This document shows positions 9,365-18,281 of a stretch of 43,351 nt of DNA, in pieces. The notes under the pieces are model-generated. The model was not told the DNA's origin. It made no database searches and was given only the letters and a program-made list of their open reading frames with translations. Origin of the DNA: an uncultured Bacilli bacterium (GTDB lineage Bacteria > Bacillota_I > Bacilli_A > RF39 > UBA660); NCBI GenBank assembly GCA_934130105.1, contig CAKOXL010000010.1:1-43351 (forward strand). The letters are read 5' to 3'. Within the stretch, counting starts at the first letter, position 1. Each line of letters begins with the position of its first letter. A program made the translations under genes and the position numbers.

Positions 9365-10726
9365 CTAGTTTTTATTATTTTTTTTACCTTTATCATTTTT
9401 CTTATCAATTGACTTTGTTTCATTATTATCATTACTTTTTAAACTATTTTGATTTACTTCTTGCTCTTGCTTTGATTTTATTTGTTTTAGCATTTTTTTC
9501 TTTAATCTATTTTTAGATGATAATTGAATAACAACAATTAATAATAGAATTATTGAAAGTATTACCATTGAAAGCACTACTAATTTATATTCTTTAATGG
9601 TTTTATCAAAATTATCATTCATTTCGTTAATAATATTACTCATATAAACTTGAATTGTTTGTTCCTTTATATTATATGAGTACCATGCTTTATTACCAGT
9701 TTCTAAGTCAATTCCATAGATTAAAACATAATTACTATCAATATCTGACTGATACACCTCATAATCGATATTATTAATATTAATTGTTTGTTTTTGATAT
9801 CCTTGAATTTTTTCATCAGTATTTTCAAAAATAATGGTTTTACTTTCTGATTTTAAAAAGTCATATTTTATTAAAGTATCTTGGTCTTTATCATATTTAA
9901 ATAATGATATATTGCCATCATCATCTTTTAAACCAATTAATGTTATATTTAATGTTTCATTATAAAATGATGGAATTTCTGTATTATCAATAAATATAGT
10001 GGATTCATCAAATGATAGTGGCTTTGTTAAGGCACTTGCTCTTTTTACAACCGTATAATCCTTACCATTAACTTTTTTTATAATAGGATTACTATCTTTT
10101 ACAACAGCATTTATTGTATAAACTTTACTACTACCTGTTTCAGAAGTCACTGTTATATCAAATTTATTATTACCCTCTTGTACTTCTTTTTCACCTATAC
10201 CACTAACACTAGCATAACCATCTTCCTTAGTTGCATTTATTTTTATTTTTTCTACATTTGATTCTAAATTAACAGTATATTCAAGGGTATTTTTATTAAA
10301 TTCTGGTGAGATATTATATCCTTCAATACTTAAACTTTTTAGATTGTTATTAGTTGATTTTTCACGTGGTTTTACTACACTAACTGTTACAGATTTACTT
10401 CCAGAATAAGAATTGCCATTACTATCAGATACATCAATTGGATTTACAGTAATAGTAGCACTACCTACACTTTTAGCAGTAAATGTGTAAGTTTTAGATT
10501 CATTTTCTAACCAAACACTACTAGTACCACCCGATAAAACATTACCGTTTGAACTAGTGATTGAAAATTTACCTATTAGGCCATTTGCGTTTACAGTTAT
10601 TTTAACAGTTCCACCAGTTGTGATACTTTTAGAACTTGCACTAATTGCAAGAGATGCTGCATATACAGGATTAATCCAGGTAAAAAATAAAGCTATTAGA
10701 CTAAATATTATTAATTTTTTTTTCAT
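9365..10726 (-). CDS. Membrane-anchored Ig-like/cadherin-like beta-sandwich surface protein
   Basis: A 453-aa protein with a signal peptide (cleavage after VYA at about residue 23), an Ig-like domain (24-118, with GGTVKITVNA and GSATITV), a cadherin-like beta-sandwich unit (about 127-210, LKSLSIEGYNISPEF...TLEYTV, the usual opening), a further extracytoplasmic domain (210-375), one membrane helix (about 380-403) and a Lys/Asn-rich cytoplasmic tail. It lies 13 nt downstream of the dockerin-bearing glucosaminidase gene and is surely cotranscribed. It could be the membrane anchor or binding partner of that enzyme; this is inference, since no classical cohesin signature is visible. ATG start with a moderate GAGTGA site. 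Confidence 0.8.
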   Translation of the reverse strand: MKKKLIIFSLIALFFTWINPVYAASLAISASSKSITTGGTVKITVNANGLIGKFSITSSNGNVLSGGTSSVWLENESKTYTFTAKSVGSATITVNPIDVSDSNGNSYSGSKSVTVSVVKPREKSTNNNLKSLSIEGYNISPEFNKNTLEYTVNLESNVEKIKINATKEDGYASVSGIGEKEVQEGNNKFDITVTSETGSSKVYTINAVVKDSNPIIKKVNGKDYTVVKRASALTKPLSFDESTIFIDNTEIPSFYNETLNITLIGLKDDDGNISLFKYDKDQDTLIKYDFLKSESKTIIFENTDEKIQGYQKQTININNIDYEVYQSDIDSNYVLIYGIDLETGNKAWYSYNIKEQTIQVYMSNIINEMNDNFDKTIKEYKLVVLSMVILSIILLLIVVIQLSSKNRLKKKMLKQIKSKQEQEVNQNSLKSNDNNETKSIDKKNDKGKKNNKN

Positions 10727-10739
10727 TTTTTCACTCTTT

Positions 10740-12800
10740 CTAATTATTAATTGAATTATCTAAACCCATAATATAATTTTTTACATTTACATAATCTACT
10801 GCTGATATATTGCCATCATTGTTAACATCAGCTGCCTTTTGGTTTATTCCACTCAAAGTATTAGTTCCCATGATATGATTCTTTATATTTACATAATCTA
10901 CTGCTGATATATTGCCATCTCCGTTTACATCGCCATATATTAATACTTCCAAGATTTCAGTATTACCACTAGTAATATTTACCTTATCACCTGTTGCGAT
11001 AATACCAGTATCCTTAGTATTACCATTAGAGTCAGTTATAGTAATAACGCCACCATTATTAACTAAATTATTTTTTAAATCTTCAACCTTGGTATTAGGT
11101 TTAATGCCTGAGATGATTCCATTATTATATTGATACTTAGCATCACTTACAATGGCTGATATTTTTTTAGGTTCTGGCGTTGGTGTAGGTGTTGGATCTG
11201 GTTCTGGTGTTGGCGTAGGATCATTATTATCATCACTAGGAATTTCTGGATACTTGGCATCATTTATTCTTAAAAAGTAAGCTGCTGGTACATAGACATA
11301 AGAACTATTCCATAGATAATTTACTCGTGGATTACTTTTAGAATCACCTATATAATCTAAATTAAGATCTAGTGTTGGATCACTTTGAATTTTATACCAA
11401 ATATTATTTCCATTCACACTTGGTCCTAAAGTTTCCCCAACTATGGCTACTGCACTACCGCCTACACTATATTGATAATAACTGGTAGAAACATTACTAC
11501 CATTTGGATCTTTTTTAGCATATACAGTGTTACTATAATTATCATTTAAAATAGCTGATGCGATACTATTATAATCTTGAAAGTCAAAACTCTTATCAAG
11601 TGCATAATAAATACTAGCAGCTTTTTCTCCCCAAAATGGATCTGAAGCATAGTTAACATTTAACCCTTGAGCTTTGTCTCCAAGGTTTGCACCTTTATAA
11701 TGCCAATCGCCTGTTTGTATATAACCATATGATAACCATCCATAAGCATAATCATTAATGCAGTCTTCTATACTAGCAAAAACACTAGCTGAACTACCTG
11801 GTGATGAATCAACTGCATTTAGACCAAATAAATTATTCTTATTGATAGCTATGTTACTTGTACCAGTACCTGATTCATTAACTCCTATTGCCATCATTAA
11901 TACAGCATTTATACCATAATTATTTTGGGCATTTATAAAATATTCACCTGATGATCTCATTTTAGATTCTTTAGTACCTATTCTTATTTCAATATATTGG
12001 TTTATATTTTCAGCTGTATAATTAGTTTTAGTACGAAATGATAAATATTGGTAATAATTATAATAAGGCTTATCTTTATTAACAGCATTATTATAATTAT
12101 TATTTTTATAATCATTAATCAATGTTTTCATATCAGTATAAAAATAATGTCCATCATAACTATAATAAATACCAGGGTCTAACATAGTTGGTTTTTTATC
12201 AAAACTATAACCATTTTGGCTTTCGGCTCCATAAACATTGATTGGGAAATAATGATATATTTCATCATTTGTTACTTTATAATATTGAGGAGTTGTTGCC
12301 CAACTAAGTGGAACAACATAATATAGTTGTAGTCCTGTGTTATCATATAAGTCCATCCAGCCTGTTAGTTCTGATACTTTAACTTTTACTCTTTTACTAT
12401 TATAATCATAATCTATTAAAATGGCATCATCAGGGCTTCCACCTCTTATATAACCAATAGTTGTGTTAGAATTTTTATTTTGGTATAAATAAGTATATTT
12501 TTTAGGATGACTACTTGGATAAGCTATTTCATAATCTATAACAGCATATTTAGCATCAATTATTAAACCTGATTCAATAATAACTAAATCATCATTTTCG
12601 GTAGTATCCATTATGCTTTTTGCTTCTTCATAAGTATCATGACAACTAACACTTTCAAGAGTTCCGTCAGCTTTAGCAATAGCTAATTCAATATTGGGAC
12701 AAACTTCACGTGATGCAATTTCTTCTGGCCTTAAGGCATTAGTATTAGGTAAGAACGTAAACAAACACAAAAAGAAAAATATTAAAAGTCTCTTTTTCAT
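10740..12800 (-). CDS. Secreted glucosaminidase (autolysin) with C-terminal dockerin
   Basis: A 686-aa protein: signal peptide (MKKRLLIFFFLCLFTFLPN..., ending near residue 22), a 270-residue N-terminal region of unknown fold, a glucosaminidase-type domain at about 280-415 with catalytic-type Glu309 in GVNESGTG and NLFGLNAVD, an SH3-like stretch (about 425-515), a Pro-Thr linker (about 527-545), a beta domain, and a dockerin type I pair of Ca-binding loops (DVNGDGNISAVD and DVNNDGNISAVD, residues about 624-686). It should cleave N-acetylglucosaminyl bonds of peptidoglycan and dock to a cohesin-like partner. The start is ATG 12800, ten bases after GGAGG; ATG 12818 precedes that site. Stop TAG. 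Operon with the Ig/cadherin-like gene. Confidence 0.87.
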   Translation of the reverse strand: MKKRLLIFFFLCLFTFLPNTNALRPEEIASREVCPNIELAIAKADGTLESVSCHDTYEEAKSIMDTTENDDLVIIESGLIIDAKYAVIDYEIAYPSSHPKKYTYLYQNKNSNTTIGYIRGGSPDDAILIDYDYNSKRVKVKVSELTGWMDLYDNTGLQLYYVVPLSWATTPQYYKVTNDEIYHYFPINVYGAESQNGYSFDKKPTMLDPGIYYSYDGHYFYTDMKTLINDYKNNNYNNAVNKDKPYYNYYQYLSFRTKTNYTAENINQYIEIRIGTKESKMRSSGEYFINAQNNYGINAVLMMAIGVNESGTGTSNIAINKNNLFGLNAVDSSPGSSASVFASIEDCINDYAYGWLSYGYIQTGDWHYKGANLGDKAQGLNVNYASDPFWGEKAASIYYALDKSFDFQDYNSIASAILNDNYSNTVYAKKDPNGSNVSTSYYQYSVGGSAVAIVGETLGPSVNGNNIWYKIQSDPTLDLNLDYIGDSKSNPRVNYLWNSSYVYVPAAYFLRINDAKYPEIPSDDNNDPTPTPEPDPTPTPTPEPKKISAIVSDAKYQYNNGIISGIKPNTKVEDLKNNLVNNGGVITITDSNGNTKDTGIIATGDKVNITSGNTEILEVLIYGDVNGDGNISAVDYVNIKNHIMGTNTLSGINQKAADVNNDGNISAVDYVNVKNYIMGLDNSINN
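10785..10919 (-). repeat. 33-nt direct repeat encoding the two dockerin Ca-loops
   Basis: Positions 10785-10817 and 10887-10919 are identical (33 nt), 102 bp (34 codons) apart. They encode the NISAVDYVN core of the two dockerin loops. Identity at DNA level in so AT-rich a gene points to recent duplication or gene conversion. Confidence 0.85.
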
Positions 12801-12941
12801 ATTCACACATCCTCCCATTATTATTCAATCATATTATATCAACATTTAATATTAAAGTACATAATATGACAATTTATTTTCTTTATTTTACATTTTTTTA
12901 AACCATTAAATGTAAATATTAAAAAGCAAGATTATTATAAA

Positions 12942-12970
12942 TTGTATATTATTACTAATTTGGTTATAAT
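12942..12970 (+). promoter_or_regulatory. Promoter of the LCP gene
   Basis: TTGTAT (12942-12947), a 17-bp spacer and a perfect TATAAT (12965-12970), about 57 nt upstream of the ATG at 13027. The -10 and spacing are ideal; the -35 keeps only TTG. Confidence 0.5.
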
Positions 12971-13026
12971 AATATTGAATATATTCTTACAGTAACAAAC
13001 AATATAGTAACAAAGGAATGATAAAT

Positions 13027-14568
13027 ATGAAGAAAGGTAGTAACAAGAAAAATAATAAAAGCTTTAGGATTAATAATCTACTTATTTTATTAGTAATAAT
13101 TAGTAGTATTTTTTTAATTTATCATATTTTACTTCTAGGACCAATTGAGCCTATTATTAGATATTCATTAATTGTAGTTATAGTTATCGTAAATATCTTC
13201 TTTTTTTGTTTAAAGAGAAAAAAGAAAAAAAGTTTTGCTACTTTTATGATGATTTTATTTATATGTATCAATGTAGTATGTTGCTACTCTATTAAAAAAG
13301 TTTATGGTATTGTTGATTCTATTAATAAAAATAAAATTGTATATTCATCTAGTTTAATTGCTTTAACTAGTAGTAAAATTAATTCCGTTGAAGATGTTAG
13401 TAAGTATAAGATTGGTTTAATTGATGATACTTTGTCAGTTGATAATTATATTATTGCGAAAGAAATTATTGAAGAATATAAACTGGATAATGATAATGAA
13501 ATTAAAAGTTATAATGACCTACTTGTGATGCTTAAAGCCTTATATGATGGAAAAATTGATCTTATGTTTGTATCTAGTAATTATGATGTTATGTTTCAAA
13601 ATACTGAAGGATTTGAAAATATTAGTAATGATGTTAAAACTATAATTGAAAAAGATAAAACAATAAAAAAGGAAAGCACTTCTTCTTTAAGATTAAGCAA
13701 TAATACTTCTAGTATGAAGCCATTCTCTATTCTTTTGATGGGTGTTGATTCAGAAAAAGATGGATTAAAAAAGAACGCTTATGCTAATGGGGATGGACTT
13801 ATGTTACTTACATTTAATCCACAAACACTAAATGTTACTATGATGTCTATTCCAAGAGATAGTTATGTTCCTATTAGTTGTAGAGATAATGTTAAAAATA
13901 AACTAACCCATGCTGGTTGGTTTGGAACTGATTGTATGATTAAAACTATTGAAAATATATTTGATGTTGATATTAATTATTATGTCAAAGTTAATTTTAA
14001 AGGTGTAGTTGGAATTGTTGATGCCTTAGATGGTGTAGTTGTTGATGTACCACAAAAGTTATGTACTGATAATTCTAATCGCCAAGGAAAAATATGTATT
14101 GATAAAGGTCTACAAACGTTAAATGGTGAAGAAGCTCTTGTTTTAGCTAGAGATAGATATGATTTAAAGCTTGGTGATATTGGACGTGGTTATAATCAAC
14201 AGTTATTATTAAAGGCATTACTAAATAGAGTTAGTGAAATTAGAAGTGTTAATACATTACTAGAGATACTACAAACAGTATCTAATAATTTAGATACCAA
14301 TTTAACAACAGATGATATTTTAGCCTTTTATAATATTTTTAAAGATATTTTAGCTAGCCGTAAGTATCAAAGTAATGATGACTTTTTAAATATTATTCAA
14401 ATTAAGCTAGCTGGAGATGGAAGAAGACAGTATTTTTCTAATTTAAAAGCTAATCTTTGGGTATATGATCTTAATAGTGAAAGTATTAAAAATGCTAGTA
14501 AGGAAATGAGAATTAACTTAAATAAGGAAGATGCTACATTACAAAAAACTTTTACGTTTAGTCCATAA
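13027..14568 (+). CDS. LytR-CpsA-Psr (LCP) protein with solute-binding-like insert
   Basis: A 513-aa protein. Three N-terminal helices (about 15-37, 44-61, 70-90) are followed by a segment (about 105-210) with KIGLIDDTLSVDNYI and ALYDGKIDLMFV that looks like half of a type-2 periplasmic binding protein, then the LCP domain (about 232-405). LCP marks: ILLMGVDSE, DGLMLLTFNP, MSIPRDSYV, NKLTHAGWFG, INYYVKVNFKG, VLARDRYD and the Arg/Gln stretch IGRGYNQQ. LCP enzymes move undecaprenyl-phosphate-linked polymers onto peptidoglycan outside the membrane. The start is ATG 13027, nine bases after AAAGGA; ATG 13018 abuts that site. It stands alone between a promoter and terminator. Confidence 0.9.
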   Translation: MKKGSNKKNNKSFRINNLLILLVIISSIFLIYHILLLGPIEPIIRYSLIVVIVIVNIFFFCLKRKKKKSFATFMMILFICINVVCCYSIKKVYGIVDSINKNKIVYSSSLIALTSSKINSVEDVSKYKIGLIDDTLSVDNYIIAKEIIEEYKLDNDNEIKSYNDLLVMLKALYDGKIDLMFVSSNYDVMFQNTEGFENISNDVKTIIEKDKTIKKESTSSLRLSNNTSSMKPFSILLMGVDSEKDGLKKNAYANGDGLMLLTFNPQTLNVTMMSIPRDSYVPISCRDNVKNKLTHAGWFGTDCMIKTIENIFDVDINYYVKVNFKGVVGIVDALDGVVVDVPQKLCTDNSNRQGKICIDKGLQTLNGEEALVLARDRYDLKLGDIGRGYNQQLLLKALLNRVSEIRSVNTLLEILQTVSNNLDTNLTTDDILAFYNIFKDILASRKYQSNDDFLNIIQIKLAGDGRRQYFSNLKANLWVYDLNSESIKNASKEMRINLNKEDATLQKTFTFSP

Positions 14569-14592
14569 AGGAGAATAAAGTTCTCTTTTTTT
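14568..14592 (+). terminator. Intrinsic terminator of the LCP gene
   Basis: Stem GAGAA/TTCTC (14571-14575 and 14581-14585), extended by G-U and A-T pairs on the outside, loop TAAAG, then seven T (14586-14592). Confidence 0.7.
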
Positions 14593-14636
14593 ATTCCTAT
14601 TTATTCTAAATATTAAAAAAAGATATATTATTTAGT

Positions 14637-15014
14637 ATGGATGATAGATTAAAAAAATTAAAAGAAATTAAAGTAGAAAATGTTATTTGGATTATTTATA
14701 TCGGAATCATTATACTTAGTTGGTATGCTAACAGTAAAGAAAAAAAGTATTTATTATATGATGATTTACTTAGTAAAAAGGAATATCAAAATCTGTTAGT
14801 TATTATATTTACTATTTTACTAGTTATTTATTATTATTTTGCGAAAAGTAGCTATGATGATATGATGAATTTAACTGCATTTGATTCTAGTAAGAAACAG
14901 ATGCTAACTAAATTTTCTTTTCTTGGTTCCTTTTTAATTCTAATAAGTGGCACTATTTTTTTAATATTAGCTATTTTAGATGATGAAATTGATATTGAAC
15001 TTGCTTTTAATTAA
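14637..15014 (+). CDS. Small three-helix membrane protein of unknown function
   Basis: A 125-aa protein with three hydrophobic segments (about 16-32, 50-68, 92-113), a charged start (MDDRLKKLKEIK) and an acidic end (DDEIDIEL). No known family recognised. There is no ribosome site before the ATG; instead TATATT (14624-14629) lies only seven bases upstream, so the mRNA may be leaderless, or this may be a weakly translated frame. The length, hydrophobic pattern and hairpin just downstream support a real gene. It is separated from the LCP gene by a terminator. Confidence 0.6.
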   Translation: MDDRLKKLKEIKVENVIWIIYIGIIILSWYANSKEKKYLLYDDLLSKKEYQNLLVIIFTILLVIYYYFAKSSYDDMMNLTAFDSSKKQMLTKFSFLGSFLILISGTIFLILAILDDEIDIELAFN

Positions 15015-15020
15015 TTATAA

Positions 15021-15052
15021 AAAGGGCAAACTATTATAGATAGCTTGCCTTT
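15021..15052 (-). terminator. Terminator of the ABC exporter operon
   Basis: A stem of about 12 bp with one A-C mismatch (arms 15022-15034 and 15040-15052, 5-nt loop). Read on the minus strand it is followed by TTTTT after CCC. It lies between convergent genes and may work both ways. Confidence 0.6.
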
Positions 15053-15064
15053 ATAGTTATATTT

Positions 15065-16672
15065 TTAGTTATTTTTTATATCTCTATTTATATAAATAAG
15101 ATTACTGATTACTAATAAAACGATGGTTGTAATTAATGATACTATTATGCCAGTTCCTAGATTATAAGATATACTTTTTAATGATAGTTGATAATTTTCA
15201 GCGTTCATAAAAATATAACCCGAATCTAAATACCAGAATGGTGTATATACAATATATTTAAAATTATTTATAAATTGCATTAACCACATGAATAAAGATA
15301 AGATACTAATAACGGAAGTTATTCCAACTGTTAATTGAGTATTTAAGGTTACTGTTGATAAAAAGAATAAAATACTTAGAAAGGCAATAACAGGGATACT
15401 AGCTATAATAATATTTTTTATTAAATATAAATAATAATTTACTTCCACTACTTTACTACCTGATACTATTAATTTTGGTGTTATTAATTCAGTAAAGCCA
15501 AATCTAATACCACTACAAATACTTAAAATAATAAGTCCCAATAACCAGATTATATATGTATCTAAGATTAGGTATATGAATTTACTAAGTAATATTTTAT
15601 GTCTTTTAACAGGAGCAGTAATAATATTTTTAATTGTTCCCCTACTATGTTCATTAGATACAATACCACTACTAGTTATACTAACAATAAGTATTACAAT
15701 TACTGATAAATGTAAGACACGATTTACTTTTAATTTTGGCGTTATATACATATCATCTTCACTAACATTATCTAAACCGGTATAGAATATATCTTGTTTG
15801 ATTTCATGTTCTGTACTATATAGTAATATTTTTCTACTTTCAATAGCCTTATTTTTTAGATTAGTATTATAGGCTAGATATTCTTGATAAGATGGTTTAT
15901 TATCGTTATCTTTATATTTTTCTTGATATTCTTCAAAGGTATCTATTTTCATGTTAGCATTATCTTTTAATTTTTTGTATTGAATATAATTTTCAAATAA
16001 AAAATTATCACTATTTTCTATTTTTTTATCTATTAATATTTTGGCAAATTCATAATTATCTTCATCTAATAAATTATTATCTAATTGGTACTTAAGATAT
16101 AAGTAGTATTTATTTTCTTTTAACAAATTTTCATAGTCTGTTATCAATTTAGTATTTTTTTGATATAGTTCATTTCTTTCTTCTAGGGTTATACTACATG
16201 CATTAGTTAAAAATTTTTTAATTTCTTTATCCTCATTTATTTCACTACATATTTCTTGTATTTCACTATTGTTTAAAGTGTTATTCAAAAGTTTGATTAA
16301 ATCGTTATATCTAGCTAATGGTATAATATAATTAGTAACAAAATCATATTTCCAGTCTTTTGATGAAGTTATATCATTCATAATCAAATAATTATATTTA
16401 ATAAAATTTTTTTCATAACTATATGATATTTTTTCATTGATTGTTTTTAATGAATTTATATCTTGTTCAGTAAAATCTTTCTTTAAATTAGAAATGTAAT
16501 TTTTTAAATATTTGGCATCACTTTGTCCAGCATTTTCATATTCAATTAATAAGTTATCGGTTTTATATACTATAAATAATGAAGCGAGTGTTAATAGTAA
16601 GATACAAATTATTATCTTTTTAATACTATAATTTTTTATAAATTCGCTTTTTATTAAGTTAATTATTTTCAA
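15065..16672 (-). CDS. ABC-2-type exporter permease (copy 2)
   Basis: A 535-aa permease: one N-terminal helix (about 18-37), a large extracytoplasmic part (about 40-310) rich in Lys, Glu, Asn and Tyr, then five or six helices. The cytoplasmic loop NEHSRGTIKNIITAPVKR after the second helix is the usual ABC-2 coupling region. It is paralogous to the adjacent permease (both begin MKIINLIKSEFIKNYS and share this loop), so the two may form a heterodimer with the HTH-ATPase. Likely start TTG 16672, six bases after GAGGTG; the in-frame GTG 16681 is part of that ribosome site. Last gene of the operon. Substrate unknown. Confidence 0.8.
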   Translation of the reverse strand: MKIINLIKSEFIKNYSIKKIIICILLLTLASLFIVYKTDNLLIEYENAGQSDAKYLKNYISNLKKDFTEQDINSLKTINEKISYSYEKNFIKYNYLIMNDITSSKDWKYDFVTNYIIPLARYNDLIKLLNNTLNNSEIQEICSEINEDKEIKKFLTNACSITLEERNELYQKNTKLITDYENLLKENKYYLYLKYQLDNNLLDEDNYEFAKILIDKKIENSDNFLFENYIQYKKLKDNANMKIDTFEEYQEKYKDNDNKPSYQEYLAYNTNLKNKAIESRKILLYSTEHEIKQDIFYTGLDNVSEDDMYITPKLKVNRVLHLSVIVILIVSITSSGIVSNEHSRGTIKNIITAPVKRHKILLSKFIYLILDTYIIWLLGLIILSICSGIRFGFTELITPKLIVSGSKVVEVNYYLYLIKNIIIASIPVIAFLSILFFLSTVTLNTQLTVGITSVISILSLFMWLMQFINNFKYIVYTPFWYLDSGYIFMNAENYQLSLKSISYNLGTGIIVSLITTIVLLVISNLIYINRDIKNN

Positions 16673-16694
16673 TTTATTCACCTCTTCTAGTTTA

Positions 16695-18281
16695 TTAAAT
16701 ATTTTTAATATCTCTTTTTGAATAAATAATGGCTGTAATTAAATACATTATCAATGTTAAAATAATAGAAATTATAATGGCTATAACGTAATTAAAATCC
16801 ATCACTTTAAATATATTGGTATACTCTTGTATTTTATCGTGAATAAAGCCCATGTCTAGTATCGTAAATGGAGTATATGCTAGCACTTTGATATCAAACT
16901 TATAGCATATATACCAATTAAACATTGATAGTATAGCTATAACTGAGGTAGTACTAGTAGTTATACTGGTATTTAGTGTTATTGCTGATAAAAAAAGAAT
17001 AATACTTAAAAAGAAAATTACCGGGATACTGGCAACAAATAATTCTTTTAATAGATAAATAAAATAGTTAATTTCTACTACGTGATTATTTATAAAAATA
17101 AGTTTTGGTGTTAATAAATCAGTAAATCCAAATCTAATACCACTATATATGATTAGGAAAATTAAACCAATTAACCATATTATGTAAGTATGAAGTATTA
17201 GATAAATAAACTTACTAAGTAATATTTTCCATCTTTTAACAGGAGAGGTAATAATATTTTTAATAGTTCCACTACTATGTTCTTTAGATACAGTACCGCT
17301 ACTAGTAATACTAACTAATATCATAACGATAATTGAATAATGCAAGATTAAATTAACATAAGTTTTCGTTGTTTGATAAGGAGTATTTACATTGTTATCA
17401 TAACTAAACGATAAATCATGTGGTATTTGATGTTTGCTACTATACATTATAATTTTTTGATTTTGTACTGCTTCATTTTTTAAATATGTACGATATCTAA
17501 CATAATCTTTATAATTGGTGATTGAGTAATAATCAGCAACTTTAAACTCATTTTCTTTCTCTGGAATAAAACTACTAGCAGTAATTAAACTCTGATATTC
17601 TCTCATATTATGTGATAAATAATTATCATCATCCTTTACTTTATTATCAACAATTATTTTAGCAAGTTTACTTGTTTCTTCATCGAAATAATTATTATCT
17701 AACTGATATTTAATATATGTATAATAACTATTTGACTTTAATATATTGGTATAATCAGCAATTGTTTTAATATCTTTTTGATACATCTCATCTATTTCTT
17801 CCAAACTAAAACTACATATATGATTAATGACTCCTTCAAATTTGGAATTAAATGTATTATTAGAACTATTACATATTTTTTTAATGTCAGGACTATTATA
17901 GTTTTCTTTGTATATTTCTACAGCTAATTTATTGGATAAAGAAAATAAAATTTGATCCATTAATACTATACGATAATCATCGCTTCTCCTAATTTTTAAT
18001 GTTTCTAAATAAGAATAAGTTTGGTAATTAATCTGATGTATCTTTAAATTATATTCTTCTTCTAATGTTCTGTTTTTAATATTTGATAATCTATCTATTT
18101 CTATTTTGGTATTATCAAGATATGATTGTGAAGATTGAATGTCAGAATTAATTTGATAGTACATTTTTGATACCTCTACAAATAGAATAGTAAAGATAAG
18201 CATAATGAAGCTTATAATAATTAGTTTTTTAACACTGTAGTTTTTTATAAATTCACTTTTTATCAAGTTAATTATTTTCAA
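16695..18281 (-). CDS. ABC-2-type exporter permease (copy 1)
   Basis: A 528-aa permease with the same plan as the next gene: N-terminal helix, an extracytoplasmic region of about 270 residues, and five or six C-terminal helices with the loop KEHSSGTIKNIITSPVKR. It probably pairs with copy 2 and the upstream ATPase to export a peptide, lipid or antimicrobial. The likely start is TTG 18281: GGTGAT lies four bases upstream and the product then begins MKIINLIKSEFIKNYS, matching the paralogue. ATG 18299 is in frame but adds six residues not seen in copy 2. With TTG the gene overlaps the ATPase gene by 14 nt. Confidence 0.8.
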   Translation of the reverse strand: MKIINLIKSEFIKNYSVKKLIIISFIMLIFTILFVEVSKMYYQINSDIQSSQSYLDNTKIEIDRLSNIKNRTLEEEYNLKIHQINYQTYSYLETLKIRRSDDYRIVLMDQILFSLSNKLAVEIYKENYNSPDIKKICNSSNNTFNSKFEGVINHICSFSLEEIDEMYQKDIKTIADYTNILKSNSYYTYIKYQLDNNYFDEETSKLAKIIVDNKVKDDDNYLSHNMREYQSLITASSFIPEKENEFKVADYYSITNYKDYVRYRTYLKNEAVQNQKIIMYSSKHQIPHDLSFSYDNNVNTPYQTTKTYVNLILHYSIIVMILVSITSSGTVSKEHSSGTIKNIITSPVKRWKILLSKFIYLILHTYIIWLIGLIFLIIYSGIRFGFTDLLTPKLIFINNHVVEINYFIYLLKELFVASIPVIFFLSIILFLSAITLNTSITTSTTSVIAILSMFNWYICYKFDIKVLAYTPFTILDMGFIHDKIQEYTNIFKVMDFNYVIAIIISIILTLIMYLITAIIYSKRDIKNI

